From JARYLZ01 sp964388275 (GTDB lineage Bacteria > Bacteroidota > Ignavibacteria > SZUA-365), in NCBI GenBank assembly GCA_964388275.1, contig CAYLZD010000009.1, positions 62,001-126,000 on the forward strand: a stretch of DNA of 64,000 nt. Direction: 5' to 3'. Shown in pieces: positions 24,380-31,976 of the stretch. The notes beneath the pieces are model-generated. The model was given only the letters and a program-made list of their open reading frames with translations, had not been told where the DNA came from and searched no databases. The position numbers and the translations under genes are program-made. Within the stretch, counting starts at the first letter, position 1, and the number at the start of each line of letters is the position of its first letter.

Positions 24380-25612
24380 GCCGACGGCCGGACCGCTTTT
24401 TGCAAGGCGGATGTTGCATCCCCAGCGCAGTTGTTCCTCGAGACGGCAGGACCAGACGAGACGGTCGTCCCAGACAGTGATGTCGGGACATCCGTCGCAC
24501 ATGTTGATGAGGCCGGTCTCGTCGACGTCCGCGGGCTGTATTACCAGAACGGACTGAAATCGCAGGCGTCTGAAGAAAGAGACCGGAGAGCTGAACAGCG
24601 AAGCCAAATATCTGCGCATGATCCGTCTGACACCCGCGTCAAATGGAGCGGCGAGAAACATCAGGCGGCCTCTTCTCTGCATCGGAGGGCTCGCGTAGGC
24701 GAGATATCTGCCGGTGAAGGCGTGGTGGCCCGCTTGCACGATTTCCATGAATTTCGGACCCACGTGCCCGTATATTCTGCCGCGCGCGCCCACCCGCCCG
24801 GCCAGCAGCCACTTGAAGGAGGACGGCTGCTCGGTGCCGCCGAGGTATGCGCAGGGTTCGATCGGTTCACCCCCCTCACTCGCGGCATCCAGGGCTTCCT
24901 GAGCCCGTAGAAAGGTGTTGATGTCGTCTTCCGGCGCCCCGTAAACCACTTCGCCGAAGCATACGCGCTCCGCGCCTGCATAGTAATCGAAGCCCGACGC
25001 GAGACGGGCGGAGCGGTAGAGTATGAAGACGAGCACGTGGACGACATCGATGTGTTCCCGGGCCCAGCTCAGGATTCCGGGAATTTCCTTCAGCGTGCCG
25101 GGATACACCGTGGCGTTGAAGGAACAGGTAAGACTGCCTTCGGTAGCGAGGAGTGCGGCCAGCTGTAGACGCAACTCGTTCAGGTCGCTTTCAGAGGCGT
25201 CCTTCCATCCGGGACGGTTCTGTCCGCTGTCGACGTGAAAGGTAAAGCCCGCCACGCCCGCGTGCACGAGTTCTCGCAGAAGTCCGGGCGTCAGCAGGGC
25301 GCCGTTCGTATTGACGACGGGTTTCCAGCCGCGTTGTCTGACCAGGCGCACGATCGCCCCGATTTCGGGATGCGCGAGCGGTTCTCCGCCGGCTATCGAG
25401 ACGGAATCGCATTTGCGCAGCCGCTTGAAAACCTCCAGTTCATGTTCAATTTCATCGAGGGTCTTATGCGAACCGGGCCTGTTCTGCCTGTAGCAGCCCT
25501 CGCACGCAAGGTTGCAGAAGCTGGTGGGCTCCAGCCAAGAGATGGCATTGTCGGTGAGATTCCAAGGCAGCCTGTAGAGATCCGTCGGGATGGGATGAGT
25601 AGTCGTGCTCAT
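24374..25612 (-). CDS. Radical SAM protein with C-terminal cysteine cluster
   Basis: 412 residues from the ATG at 25612, with AAAGGAG six bases before it; a longer frame to 25822 overlaps the divergent gene. The radical SAM motif CNLACEGC (Cys33, 37, 40) is near the N-terminus, followed by SIAGGEPLAHPEI (the GGE motif) and VVNTNGALLTP. The C-terminus has MCDGCPDI and later two more Cys (VWSC, RWGC), which may bind an auxiliary iron-sulfur cluster as in SPASM-like proteins. A central hydrophobic/Arg-rich part (RRIMRRYLASLFSSPVSFF) suggests membrane association. It faces the methyltransferase gene tail to tail. The reaction is unknown. Confidence 0.85.
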   Translation of the reverse strand: MSTTTHPIPTDLYRLPWNLTDNAISWLEPTSFCNLACEGCYRQNRPGSHKTLDEIEHELEVFKRLRKCDSVSIAGGEPLAHPEIGAIVRLVRQRGWKPVVNTNGALLTPGLLRELVHAGVAGFTFHVDSGQNRPGWKDASESDLNELRLQLAALLATEGSLTCSFNATVYPGTLKEIPGILSWAREHIDVVHVLVFILYRSARLASGFDYYAGAERVCFGEVVYGAPEDDINTFLRAQEALDAASEGGEPIEPCAYLGGTEQPSSFKWLLAGRVGARGRIYGHVGPKFMEIVQAGHHAFTGRYLAYASPPMQRRGRLMFLAAPFDAGVRRIMRRYLASLFSSPVSFFRRLRFQSVLVIQPADVDETGLINMCDGCPDITVWDDRLVWSCRLEEQLRWGCNIRLAKSGPAVGS

Positions 25613-25774
25613 ATCGGCTCCTTTGTAATTAGTGCAACTTAGAACAAAATCATCCGCAATTTTCGGCGCGGCTATACATATATTCGCTTTCGAAGTCTCC
25701 GCTTTCGCATGGACCGAACAGCGATTGGCGGAAAAATAGTTTATTTTCCGGAAACGCAATTTCGCAGCCCCTGA

Positions 25775-27133
25775 ATGGCAGTCGCCGCCGCATCCGCAAG
25801 CACGCAGTTCTCCTTCGATCACATGGCATCGGAAGTATCGGCCATAGTGGAGGATCTCCGCTGGCTACATCTGGAACTTACGCTGAGGAATCGCTGCGCG
25901 GAAGCCCTGCTGCAGAATGCCGGCGCCGAAGAGGACGTGCTGAAGCACGCATTCGGAGAGTTGAGGCAGAAGATAGGCGCCCTGGAGCTGTCGGTGTATG
26001 TGAAGGATGCGGCGGGTTTCCGGCTCGGATTCCGCGATCTGGAGGAAGGAGTGCCCTGGTCCGGAGACCCGGTGCCCTGGAACACGCAGGCCCTCCGCTA
26101 TTTCTCCCACCCTCCCAGGGATGTCTCATCGCAGGCCGACGTCAGCCATTTCACCGTAAATTCCTCGCATGTCACCGCGATCACGACACCAGTGATGGTT
26201 TCGCGCGAAACCCTCGCCTCGATACTCGTGGTCTTTCCCTCGTCGGCTCAAGTCCCGAGGTTGAAAAAATTCCTCACGGGAGTGGCAAGTTCGCTCGGAC
26301 TCTCGCTGGACCACCTGCGGAAGCCCTCGCAAGGCGACCGAGAGGCCGCGCCCGGGGAAGCCGCGCGAACGGCCGCCGCGAGCGGACCAGATACGTTGAG
26401 ATCTCTGCTGGACAGCCTCGGCTTCTACTGCTCGCTTTTGAGCCGGCGGGGAATTCCGCTTTTCCTGAACGGCGCGCTGCGAAGAGCCCTGGGCTGGAAC
26501 CCTGAAACGGATGGAATGATCTCTTTCTTCGAAGGAGCATTCGCCGCCCCGGACAGAGACCGCCTGCACGACATGCTGGCCGTGGCGGACGACTCCGTTC
26601 CCGGAGGCGCGGCGACGGCGGCCATGCCGGTGCGGCTTCAGGACGGTTCGTTCATGGACGCTATATGGACCGCGGCGCGTCTCCCTCAAGGCATGGAAGG
26701 CGACGCGGAGTACCTGCTGGCAGGCATCCACTATCCCACGACGCAGGGCGCCGCCGGAACACGGGCCGAAATCGCGGTCGATGACAAGGCGCATTTCCGT
26801 CTCTCAAAACAATACCGCTTCATGCTGAAATACGTTCCGTTCCCCGTAGTCCATCTGGATGAATCAACGGACGTCATCCGGAACGCAAATCCGGCTTTCG
26901 AGACGGTGATAGGCAGCGATAGCTGGGAAGGCGCGCCGATCTCGGAGATCGCCTCCCTCACGGTGCACCCTAGCATCGGCGACGCCAAACCCTGCACCCT
27001 GTCCGTGATAACCCCGAACGGGATCACTCTCACCTACAGAGGAATGATCACAACACTCGTCCTTTTCGGAAAAACCGTAAGAGAAGTCAAACTGGACCCG
27101 CTGGAAGCGGCGGGGAGAACCGCATCGATATGA
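25775..27133 (+). CDS. GAF/PAS-domain sensor protein without kinase domain
   Basis: 452 residues. N-terminal helix (EDLRWLHLELTLRNRCAEAL), then a GAF-like domain (about 60-180, with ALELSVYVKDAAGFRLGF), a linker rich in Ala/Gly, and two PAS-like domains (about 215-330, LGFYCSLLSRRGIPLFLN; and 345-440, KYVPFPVVHLDESTDVI). No histidine kinase, GGDEF or HTH part follows. Its stop overlaps the start of the response regulator (ATGA at 27130), so it is translated with the two-component pair and probably feeds signals to it. The start is uncertain: no good ribosome site at 25775, and an in-frame ATG lies 48 bases later. Confidence 0.65.
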   Translation: MAVAAASASTQFSFDHMASEVSAIVEDLRWLHLELTLRNRCAEALLQNAGAEEDVLKHAFGELRQKIGALELSVYVKDAAGFRLGFRDLEEGVPWSGDPVPWNTQALRYFSHPPRDVSSQADVSHFTVNSSHVTAITTPVMVSRETLASILVVFPSSAQVPRLKKFLTGVASSLGLSLDHLRKPSQGDREAAPGEAARTAAASGPDTLRSLLDSLGFYCSLLSRRGIPLFLNGALRRALGWNPETDGMISFFEGAFAAPDRDRLHDMLAVADDSVPGGAATAAMPVRLQDGSFMDAIWTAARLPQGMEGDAEYLLAGIHYPTTQGAAGTRAEIAVDDKAHFRLSKQYRFMLKYVPFPVVHLDESTDVIRNANPAFETVIGSDSWEGAPISEIASLTVHPSIGDAKPCTLSVITPNGITLTYRGMITTLVLFGKTVREVKLDPLEAAGRTASI

Positions 27134-27807
27134 AAATCCTGATCATCGAAGACGAGCAGAAAGTGTGTTCCTTCCTCAAACAGGGCTTCGAGGAGGAACT
27201 GTTCACCGTGGACACGGCCCAGGACGGAGAGCAGGGGTTGTTTTTAGCCCTCACGGAGGAATACGACGCTATCGTACTCGACCTGATGCTCCCCAAGAAG
27301 AGCGGCATGCAATTGCTGGCCGAATTGAGAAAGGAAAAAAGCACTCCGGTTCTCATACTCACCGCCAAGGGGCAGCTCGAGAACAAAATCGAGGGCTTGA
27401 ACGCCGGGGGCGATGATTATCTGACCAAACCCTTCGCCCTGGCCGAATGCATCGCGCGGGTGCGTTCCCTGGTGCGCCGTTCACAGATGGACAGGCCGAG
27501 CAATCTGCTGGTCGCGGGCGACCTGACGCTCGATCTGCTGCAGCACACCGTGCGCCGGGGGAGTGACGTCCTCGATCTGACCGCGAAGGAATTCAAGCTC
27601 CTCGAATACCTGCTCCGCAACAAAAACGCAGTGCTGACGCGCTCCGCGATTATCGAACATATCTGGGACATCACCTTCGACAGCGAAACCAACGTGCTGG
27701 ACGTTTACATGACGAGGTTGAGAAAGAAGGTGGACGAGGGCCGCGACGCGCGGCTGATACACACCGTGCGCGGCGTCGGCTATGTTCTCAGGGATCCAGA
27801 CGAATGA
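27130..27807 (+). CDS. OmpR/PhoB-family response regulator
   Basis: 225 residues. Receiver domain with acidic pair near residue 7-9 (EDE), phospho-acceptor Asp51 (VLDLMLP), Thr78 (LILTAKG) and Lys100 (YLTKPF). The winged-helix DNA-binding domain covers about 128-222 (LTAKEFKLLEYLLRNKNAVLT, then VDVYMTRLRKKVD-type recognition region and VRGVGYVL). Overlaps its neighbours by four bases on both sides, so the three-gene unit is coupled. OmpR-type regulators bind direct repeats about 11 bp apart; such repeats lie just downstream at 28908-28935 before the pilin genes. Confidence 0.95.
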   Translation: MKILIIEDEQKVCSFLKQGFEEELFTVDTAQDGEQGLFLALTEEYDAIVLDLMLPKKSGMQLLAELRKEKSTPVLILTAKGQLENKIEGLNAGGDDYLTKPFALAECIARVRSLVRRSQMDRPSNLLVAGDLTLDLLQHTVRRGSDVLDLTAKEFKLLEYLLRNKNAVLTRSAIIEHIWDITFDSETNVLDVYMTRLRKKVDEGRDARLIHTVRGVGYVLRDPDE

Positions 27808-28865
27808 TCATCGGACTGAAAACACGTTTTTCGATCATTTACGGCAGCACGATCTTCGCCGTGGTGACCTTTATTTCTCTGCTCATAATAACCATCTTCA
27901 ATTTCCATTTCACGTCCCTGAATCTGCTGACTCCGGAAATAATGGATCGATTCCGGACCACCTATATCGGTATAGGCCTGATCTTCATACCCGTCGGCGC
28001 CTTCTTTTCATACCTTGTCGGATGGATCATATCCGAGCAGCTGCATCGCAGCCGCTATGAAATCATGCCACGCACGCTGGAAGCTCCGCCGCTGCCCACC
28101 GCCGCCATCGAGGAGGAATTCCAGATGAAGATGGCGTCCATTCAGGATTCGGTGCAGAAAATGCGCGAGGCCTACGAGCAGATACAGCATTTCTCGGTCA
28201 ATGCCTCCCACGAGCTGCGCACACCGCTTACAATAATGAGGGGCGAAGTGGAACTGGCGCTGCGAAGCCCGAAAAACACCGCGCAGTACCAGGAGATCCT
28301 GGCAAGCCTGCTCGAAGAGATCATGCGCTTGTCACGGATAATAGACGACCTTCTGCTCGTGGCAAAATCCCAAATCGGCCGCGAGCCCATGGAACGAAGG
28401 CCGGTCAATCTCAAAGTGCTGGTGGAGGAAATGGCCGACGAAGCCGAACTTTTCACGGCGCAGGCCGGAGTGGCTTTCCGGCTCGATTCAACGCAGGACG
28501 CGCACATTTCGGGCGACGCGTTGCGGATCCGCAGGGTGCTGTTGAACCTCATCGACAACGCGGTCAAATACAACACCGGCGGAGGAGTAGTGGGCATATC
28601 GCTCGAGGCCAGGGACGGCTTCGCTTTCGTGAAGGTCCGCGACACCGGTATCGGCATTCCGGCCGAAGCGCTGCCGAGGATTTTCGAGCGCTTCTACAGG
28701 GTGGATCGAGAACATTCCAGAAGCCGCAGCGGCACGGGACTCGGCCTGTATATAGTCCAATGGATAGTTGAAACCCACGGCGGAGAAATATTCGTTGAAA
28801 GTTCGCCGGGCAGAGGAAGCACCTTCACCGTTAAACTGCCTCTGGACGAGGAAGCTCACGCCTGA
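27804..28865 (+). CDS. Membrane sensor histidine kinase
   Basis: 353 residues. Two transmembrane helices (about 11-33 and 53-76) with only about 20 residues between them, so almost no periplasmic sensor. A coiled linker, a HisKA domain with H-box FSVNASHELRTPLT (His136) and a HATPase domain with N-box LLNLIDNAVKYN, G1 DTGIGIP, F-box FERFYR and G2 GTGLGLYI. Cognate partner of the regulator at 27130 by overlap of the genes. Because it lacks an input domain, the soluble GAF/PAS protein at 25775 may provide the signal. Confidence 0.95.
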   Translation: MIIGLKTRFSIIYGSTIFAVVTFISLLIITIFNFHFTSLNLLTPEIMDRFRTTYIGIGLIFIPVGAFFSYLVGWIISEQLHRSRYEIMPRTLEAPPLPTAAIEEEFQMKMASIQDSVQKMREAYEQIQHFSVNASHELRTPLTIMRGEVELALRSPKNTAQYQEILASLLEEIMRLSRIIDDLLLVAKSQIGREPMERRPVNLKVLVEEMADEAELFTAQAGVAFRLDSTQDAHISGDALRIRRVLLNLIDNAVKYNTGGGVVGISLEARDGFAFVKVRDTGIGIPAEALPRIFERFYRVDREHSRSRSGTGLGLYIVQWIVETHGGEIFVESSPGRGSTFTVKLPLDEEAHA

Positions 28866-28907
28866 AATCCGCGCCGGCCTCCGGGGACCTATGTCGCGTT
28901 ACAGAAC

Positions 28908-28935
28908 TGTAATGCGCAAGTAAGGGATTTGTAAT
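28908..28935 (+). promoter_or_regulatory. Three 11-bp-spaced GTAA repeats upstream of the pilin genes, candidate response-regulator site
   Basis: GTAA occurs at 28909, 28920 and 28931, exactly 11 bases apart, as TGTAAT, AGTAAG and TGTAAT. The first copy also forms a palindrome with TTACAG at 28899. Regular 11-bp direct repeats are the usual target of OmpR/PhoB-type regulators, and one is encoded just upstream. The third copy overlaps TAATAT, a possible -10. Confidence 0.45.
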
Positions 28936-29033
28936 ATAGCGAAGGTAGATTTGTACCTGAACGAGAGCAGTGCGTCGCTCGAGACGGGATTAAACAAACA
29001 GAGGATGCAAACCGGACGACAGAGGAGCCGGAT

Positions 29034-29438
29034 ATGGGCACACAACAAATATTGTATATCGTTCTCGGGGTCATAATCGTGGGGATCGCGATCGTGGTCG
29101 GGACCATCCCGAGCTTTATAGAGGGCATGAATTCGGCTAATCGGGATGCGATTACGCAAGACTGCATGAAACTGGCGGCGGGAGCGCAAGGTTACTACAG
29201 AAGGCCGCGTCTTTTCAACGGCGGCGGCAACACTTTCGAGGACATCGACATCCAGCAATGCGGAATGGACATGAACGGCTCTGGCGAGGGCGAGAACGAC
29301 AACGGCACTTACACCGTGGACGGCAGTGCCGGAGATTACTGCGAGATAATCGGTTATTCAAAGGCCAAGGTGGGAGCGACGGTAACGGTGACGGTATATG
29401 CGGGAACCATCGACGATCCCATTAGAGACGGTTGGTAA
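29034..29438 (+). CDS. Type IV pilin-like protein with short leader (pilin 1)
   Basis: 134 residues. MGTQQ is followed by a hydrophobic helix of about 20 residues with repeated Gly and Val (ILYIVLGVIIVGIAIVVG), then the amphipathic stretch NSANRDAITQDCMKLAAGAQGYYRRP and a small domain with three Cys (DC, QC, YC), ending in RDGW. The first 60 residues match pilin 2 closely. AGAGGAG is eight bases before the ATG. Unlike known type IV prepilins there is no charged leader before Gly and no Glu5 after it. Identification as a pilin rests on the helix, its size, and the PilC/B/T/M-N/O-P/Q genes right after. Its own terminator follows, so its level can differ from pilin 2. Confidence 0.75.
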   Translation: MGTQQILYIVLGVIIVGIAIVVGTIPSFIEGMNSANRDAITQDCMKLAAGAQGYYRRPRLFNGGGNTFEDIDIQQCGMDMNGSGEGENDNGTYTVDGSAGDYCEIIGYSKAKVGATVTVTVYAGTIDDPIRDGW

Positions 29439-29505
29439 CGCGTCCGCAGTCGTTTCGTCTCCTCGCGCAGGGAGCGCCGAGACGAGCGGCCGCATCGCGA
29501 CCCTG

Positions 29506-29536
29506 CAATCCCGCCTTCCGGCGGGATTGTTTTTTA
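29506..29536 (+). terminator. Terminator after pilin 1
   Basis: Perfect 10-bp stem (29506-29515 with 29520-29529, loop TTCC) followed by seven T. Strong intrinsic terminator. Confidence 0.95.
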
Positions 29537-29757
29537 TTAATAGGTGCGGCCCGGCTTGCGCAGTGCAAACATTACAAAATTGTCATTTTACTGAAAGGAT
29601 GCTGCAATGTAAGCATGATAGATTAGCAGGCGATTCGCAGACGAAAACAACCGGAAACAGCAAAGAGAACCATTCCCCCAACCTTACAGAGGATTAATGT
29701 GCGGTTCAGACCGCTGAAAGATTCGACCTGTAAATTGCATTCCGGAAATTCGACTCG

Positions 29758-29825
29758 CAAAACAACGAACAGAACATCCAAACAACACCACCATCACAAC
29801 CATCACCAATTAACAGGAGGTTTCC
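29758..29825 (+). promoter_or_regulatory. Unstructured, G-poor leader and strong ribosome binding site of the major pilin
   Basis: The 60 bases before the Shine-Dalgarno site are almost only A and C with very few G (CAACACCACCATCACAACC-type run), so the mRNA should stay unfolded. AGGAGG (29815-29820) sits five bases before the ATG, the best ribosome site in the window. This fits a very highly translated structural protein. A possible promoter further up is TTGTCA (29580) with TGCAAT (29603), 17 bases apart. Confidence 0.6.
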
Positions 29826-30212
29826 ATGGGTACCCAACAGCTGCTTCTCATCGTCCTCGGTGTCATCATTGTCGGCATCGCGGTTGTAGTGGGAATCAAC
29901 ATTTTCGGCACGAACGCCGACAACGCCAACAAGGATGCCGTGACTCAGGACTGCCTGCGTCTCGCGGCCGCCGCTCAGGGCTTCTATCGCAAACCCGCAT
30001 TGCTCGGCGGCGGCGGCAACAGCTTCGACGGTTGCACCCTCGAGGATCTGGGCATGGCCGCTGACGGAATAAACATCAACGGAACTTACACCGTCACACC
30101 GGCCGACCAGAGCTGCGACATCGTCGGCACTTCCGCCACTGTTTCCGGCGCAACGGTCTCCGTCACCGTCAACCCCGGCGCGATGGACGATCCCGTCTTC
30201 ACCGGCTGGTAA
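29826..30212 (+). CDS. Major type IV pilin-like protein with short leader (pilin 2)
   Basis: 128 residues. Starts MGTQQLLLIVLGVIIVGIAV, a continuous hydrophobic helix from residue 6, then NANKDAVTQDCLRLAAAAQGFYRKP, a Gly-rich loop (LLGGGGNSF) and a beta-rich end with GTYTV and a final FTGW. Three Cys are shared with pilin 1. If a prepilin peptidase acts, the only candidate site is Gly2-Thr3, giving a two-residue leader, and position 5 is Leu instead of Glu. Exceptional ribosome site, G-poor leader and a private terminator mark it as the abundant subunit. Expected location: inner membrane, then the pilus fibre. Confidence 0.8.
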   Translation: MGTQQLLLIVLGVIIVGIAVVVGINIFGTNADNANKDAVTQDCLRLAAAAQGFYRKPALLGGGGNSFDGCTLEDLGMAADGININGTYTVTPADQSCDIVGTSATVSGATVSVTVNPGAMDDPVFTGW

Positions 30213-30256
30213 GATCATCTCCTCCGGATCATAGATCCGGTATCCGCGAACAAAAG

Positions 30257-30288
30257 ACCGCCGTCCGATCCGGACGGCGGTTCTTTTA
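30257..30288 (+). terminator. Terminator after the major pilin
   Basis: Perfect 11-bp stem (30257-30267 with 30271-30281, loop ATC) followed by TCTTTTATTT. It isolates the abundant pilin message from the assembly genes downstream. Confidence 0.9.
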
Positions 30289-30527
30289 TTTGCGGCGCGT
30301 TCTTCCAGAAACAGACTATTCGACAAGGTGGTTCGGCAATTTTTGCTCTTTTCTTTTTATAAGAGCTGCATATCTATGAAATCTTTGCAAGGCGAACGAC
30401 TGTGGGTAAGCTCTGAAAATCCAAAAAGCGGCCCATTCCTGACCTGAAACACGCATTTTGAAAAATTTGGCGCGATAATTGGAACGAAGAGAAATCGGAA
30501 CAGAATCATACGAAAAACAGGACGATC

Positions 30528-31976
30528 ATGGCAGAATTCAGATTTACAGGCGTTGTACCATCCGGAAAAACCGTTCAGGGGAACATAAGCGCCTCCACGG
30601 CCTCGGAAGCCAAGAGCAAGATCCAGGAGATGTCGAAAGGCAGGTCCTTCAAAGTCCAGAAGCTGGAGAAGCGCGTCACGTTCCTCTATAAAGTGCAGAA
30701 GGACAACGAGAAGCCGATATTGGGGGAGCAGAAGGCATTCTCGAAGAGCGAAGTGGTGACAGGTCTCCAGGCGATGGGTTTCCGCGTGATGTTCGTCCGC
30801 AAAAAGGTGCGCGAGGCCTCGGGAAAACCGCCCACAGGAGACATCATTACTTTCGTACGGCTCAGCGCCGAGCTTCTGCGAGAGAAACTGCCGTTCAACG
30901 AGGTGCTGAATCTCCTCGCCAATGACATTGACAACAAGGTGCTCAAGGATACGCTGCGGGATATTAACAACGATCTCCGGCAGGGCAAGGAAACCGAGCG
31001 CGTGTTCGCCAAGTATGAGCACATTTTCGGCAGGTTCACATCAAAAATGCTGGGACTCGCTTCCAAAAGCGGCGCGATGGCGGAGATGTACGATTCGACC
31101 GCGAAATTCCTGGAAAGAAACATGGAGTTCCGCAAGGCGATGAAGAGCGCGATGATGATGCCCATGATCACCCTTGTCCTCCTGATACTCGCCGTGATCT
31201 TCTATGTGGCGTACATTTTCCCTGAAACCGCGCGGATGTTTCTCAAATACGGAATCGAACTGCCGCCCATGACGGAAACGACTCTTCAGATGAGCGATTG
31301 GCTCGTCGCCAACATTGTCTGGGTCATTCTGTTGGTGGTGATAATCGCAGCCGGCGTAGTGACGGTTTATGTGAATCCGAAAGGACGATTATGGGTGGAT
31401 AAGACGATGCTGAGCATACCGGTGCTCGGATCCTTGATACACAAGACCATGATCGAGGTGTTCTCCAGAGTGTTCTACTCGCTGTACAGCGGTTCCGGAG
31501 AGAACATCGACGTCATAAAAACCGCGGCGGAGGCGACGGGCAACAGGTATTTCGAGCATCAGATAAAGACCATCACCATACCGATGATGCTTCAGCACGG
31601 GAAGGGCCTGCACGAGTCTCTCGAGGCTGCCAATGTGTTCACCCGAACAGCGCTGTCGCGATATCATGCGGGCGCCGAGACCGGCATGGTCAAGGAAACC
31701 GCTCTACAACTAGCAAATTTCTACGAACGCGAAACCACGTACAGGCTGAAATCCGTGGTCGACTTCATGCAGCTATGGGTGGCACTGATCATCATGATAG
31801 TCATGACGGCGATCACCATCGTATCGTCCGAAGTGTCCATAATCAAGCCGAAAACTCCGGGTGGAATGGGTTCGCTGGATGCACTGTATTTTCTCCTTCC
31901 GTCCGCGCTCAGGGTGAAGGGGTTGTTTGAAAACGCAAAAACATGGATCTCCCGTCAACTGCTTCGACAAAACTGA
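30528..31976 (+). CDS. pilC: Type IV pilus inner-membrane platform protein PilC (T2SSF family)
   Basis: 482 residues. The N-terminal region (FRFTGVVPSGKTVQGNISA) is the usual opening of PilC/GspF. Two T2SSF domains follow: one around 110-260 (LSAELLREKLPFNEVLNLLA, FTSKMLGLASKSGAM), with a membrane helix at about 207-228, and one around 290-450 (VFSRVFYSLYSGSGENIDVI, ALSRYHAGAETGMV), ending in a hydrophobic helix (LWVALIIMIVMTAITIV). Forms the membrane platform that couples the ATPases PilB/PilT to pilin insertion. It begins the assembly operon and its last 34 bases overlap pilB. Confidence 0.9.
   Translation: MAEFRFTGVVPSGKTVQGNISASTASEAKSKIQEMSKGRSFKVQKLEKRVTFLYKVQKDNEKPILGEQKAFSKSEVVTGLQAMGFRVMFVRKKVREASGKPPTGDIITFVRLSAELLREKLPFNEVLNLLANDIDNKVLKDTLRDINNDLRQGKETERVFAKYEHIFGRFTSKMLGLASKSGAMAEMYDSTAKFLERNMEFRKAMKSAMMMPMITLVLLILAVIFYVAYIFPETARMFLKYGIELPPMTETTLQMSDWLVANIVWVILLVVIIAAGVVTVYVNPKGRLWVDKTMLSIPVLGSLIHKTMIEVFSRVFYSLYSGSGENIDVIKTAAEATGNRYFEHQIKTITIPMMLQHGKGLHESLEAANVFTRTALSRYHAGAETGMVKETALQLANFYERETTYRLKSVVDFMQLWVALIIMIVMTAITIVSSEVSIIKPKTPGGMGSLDALYFLLPSALRVKGLFENAKTWISRQLLRQN

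Noticed and set aside
29560..29640. Possible sigma54 promoter before the major pilin
   Set aside because: Checked for GG-N10-GC because pilin genes often use it; the spacing does not fit.
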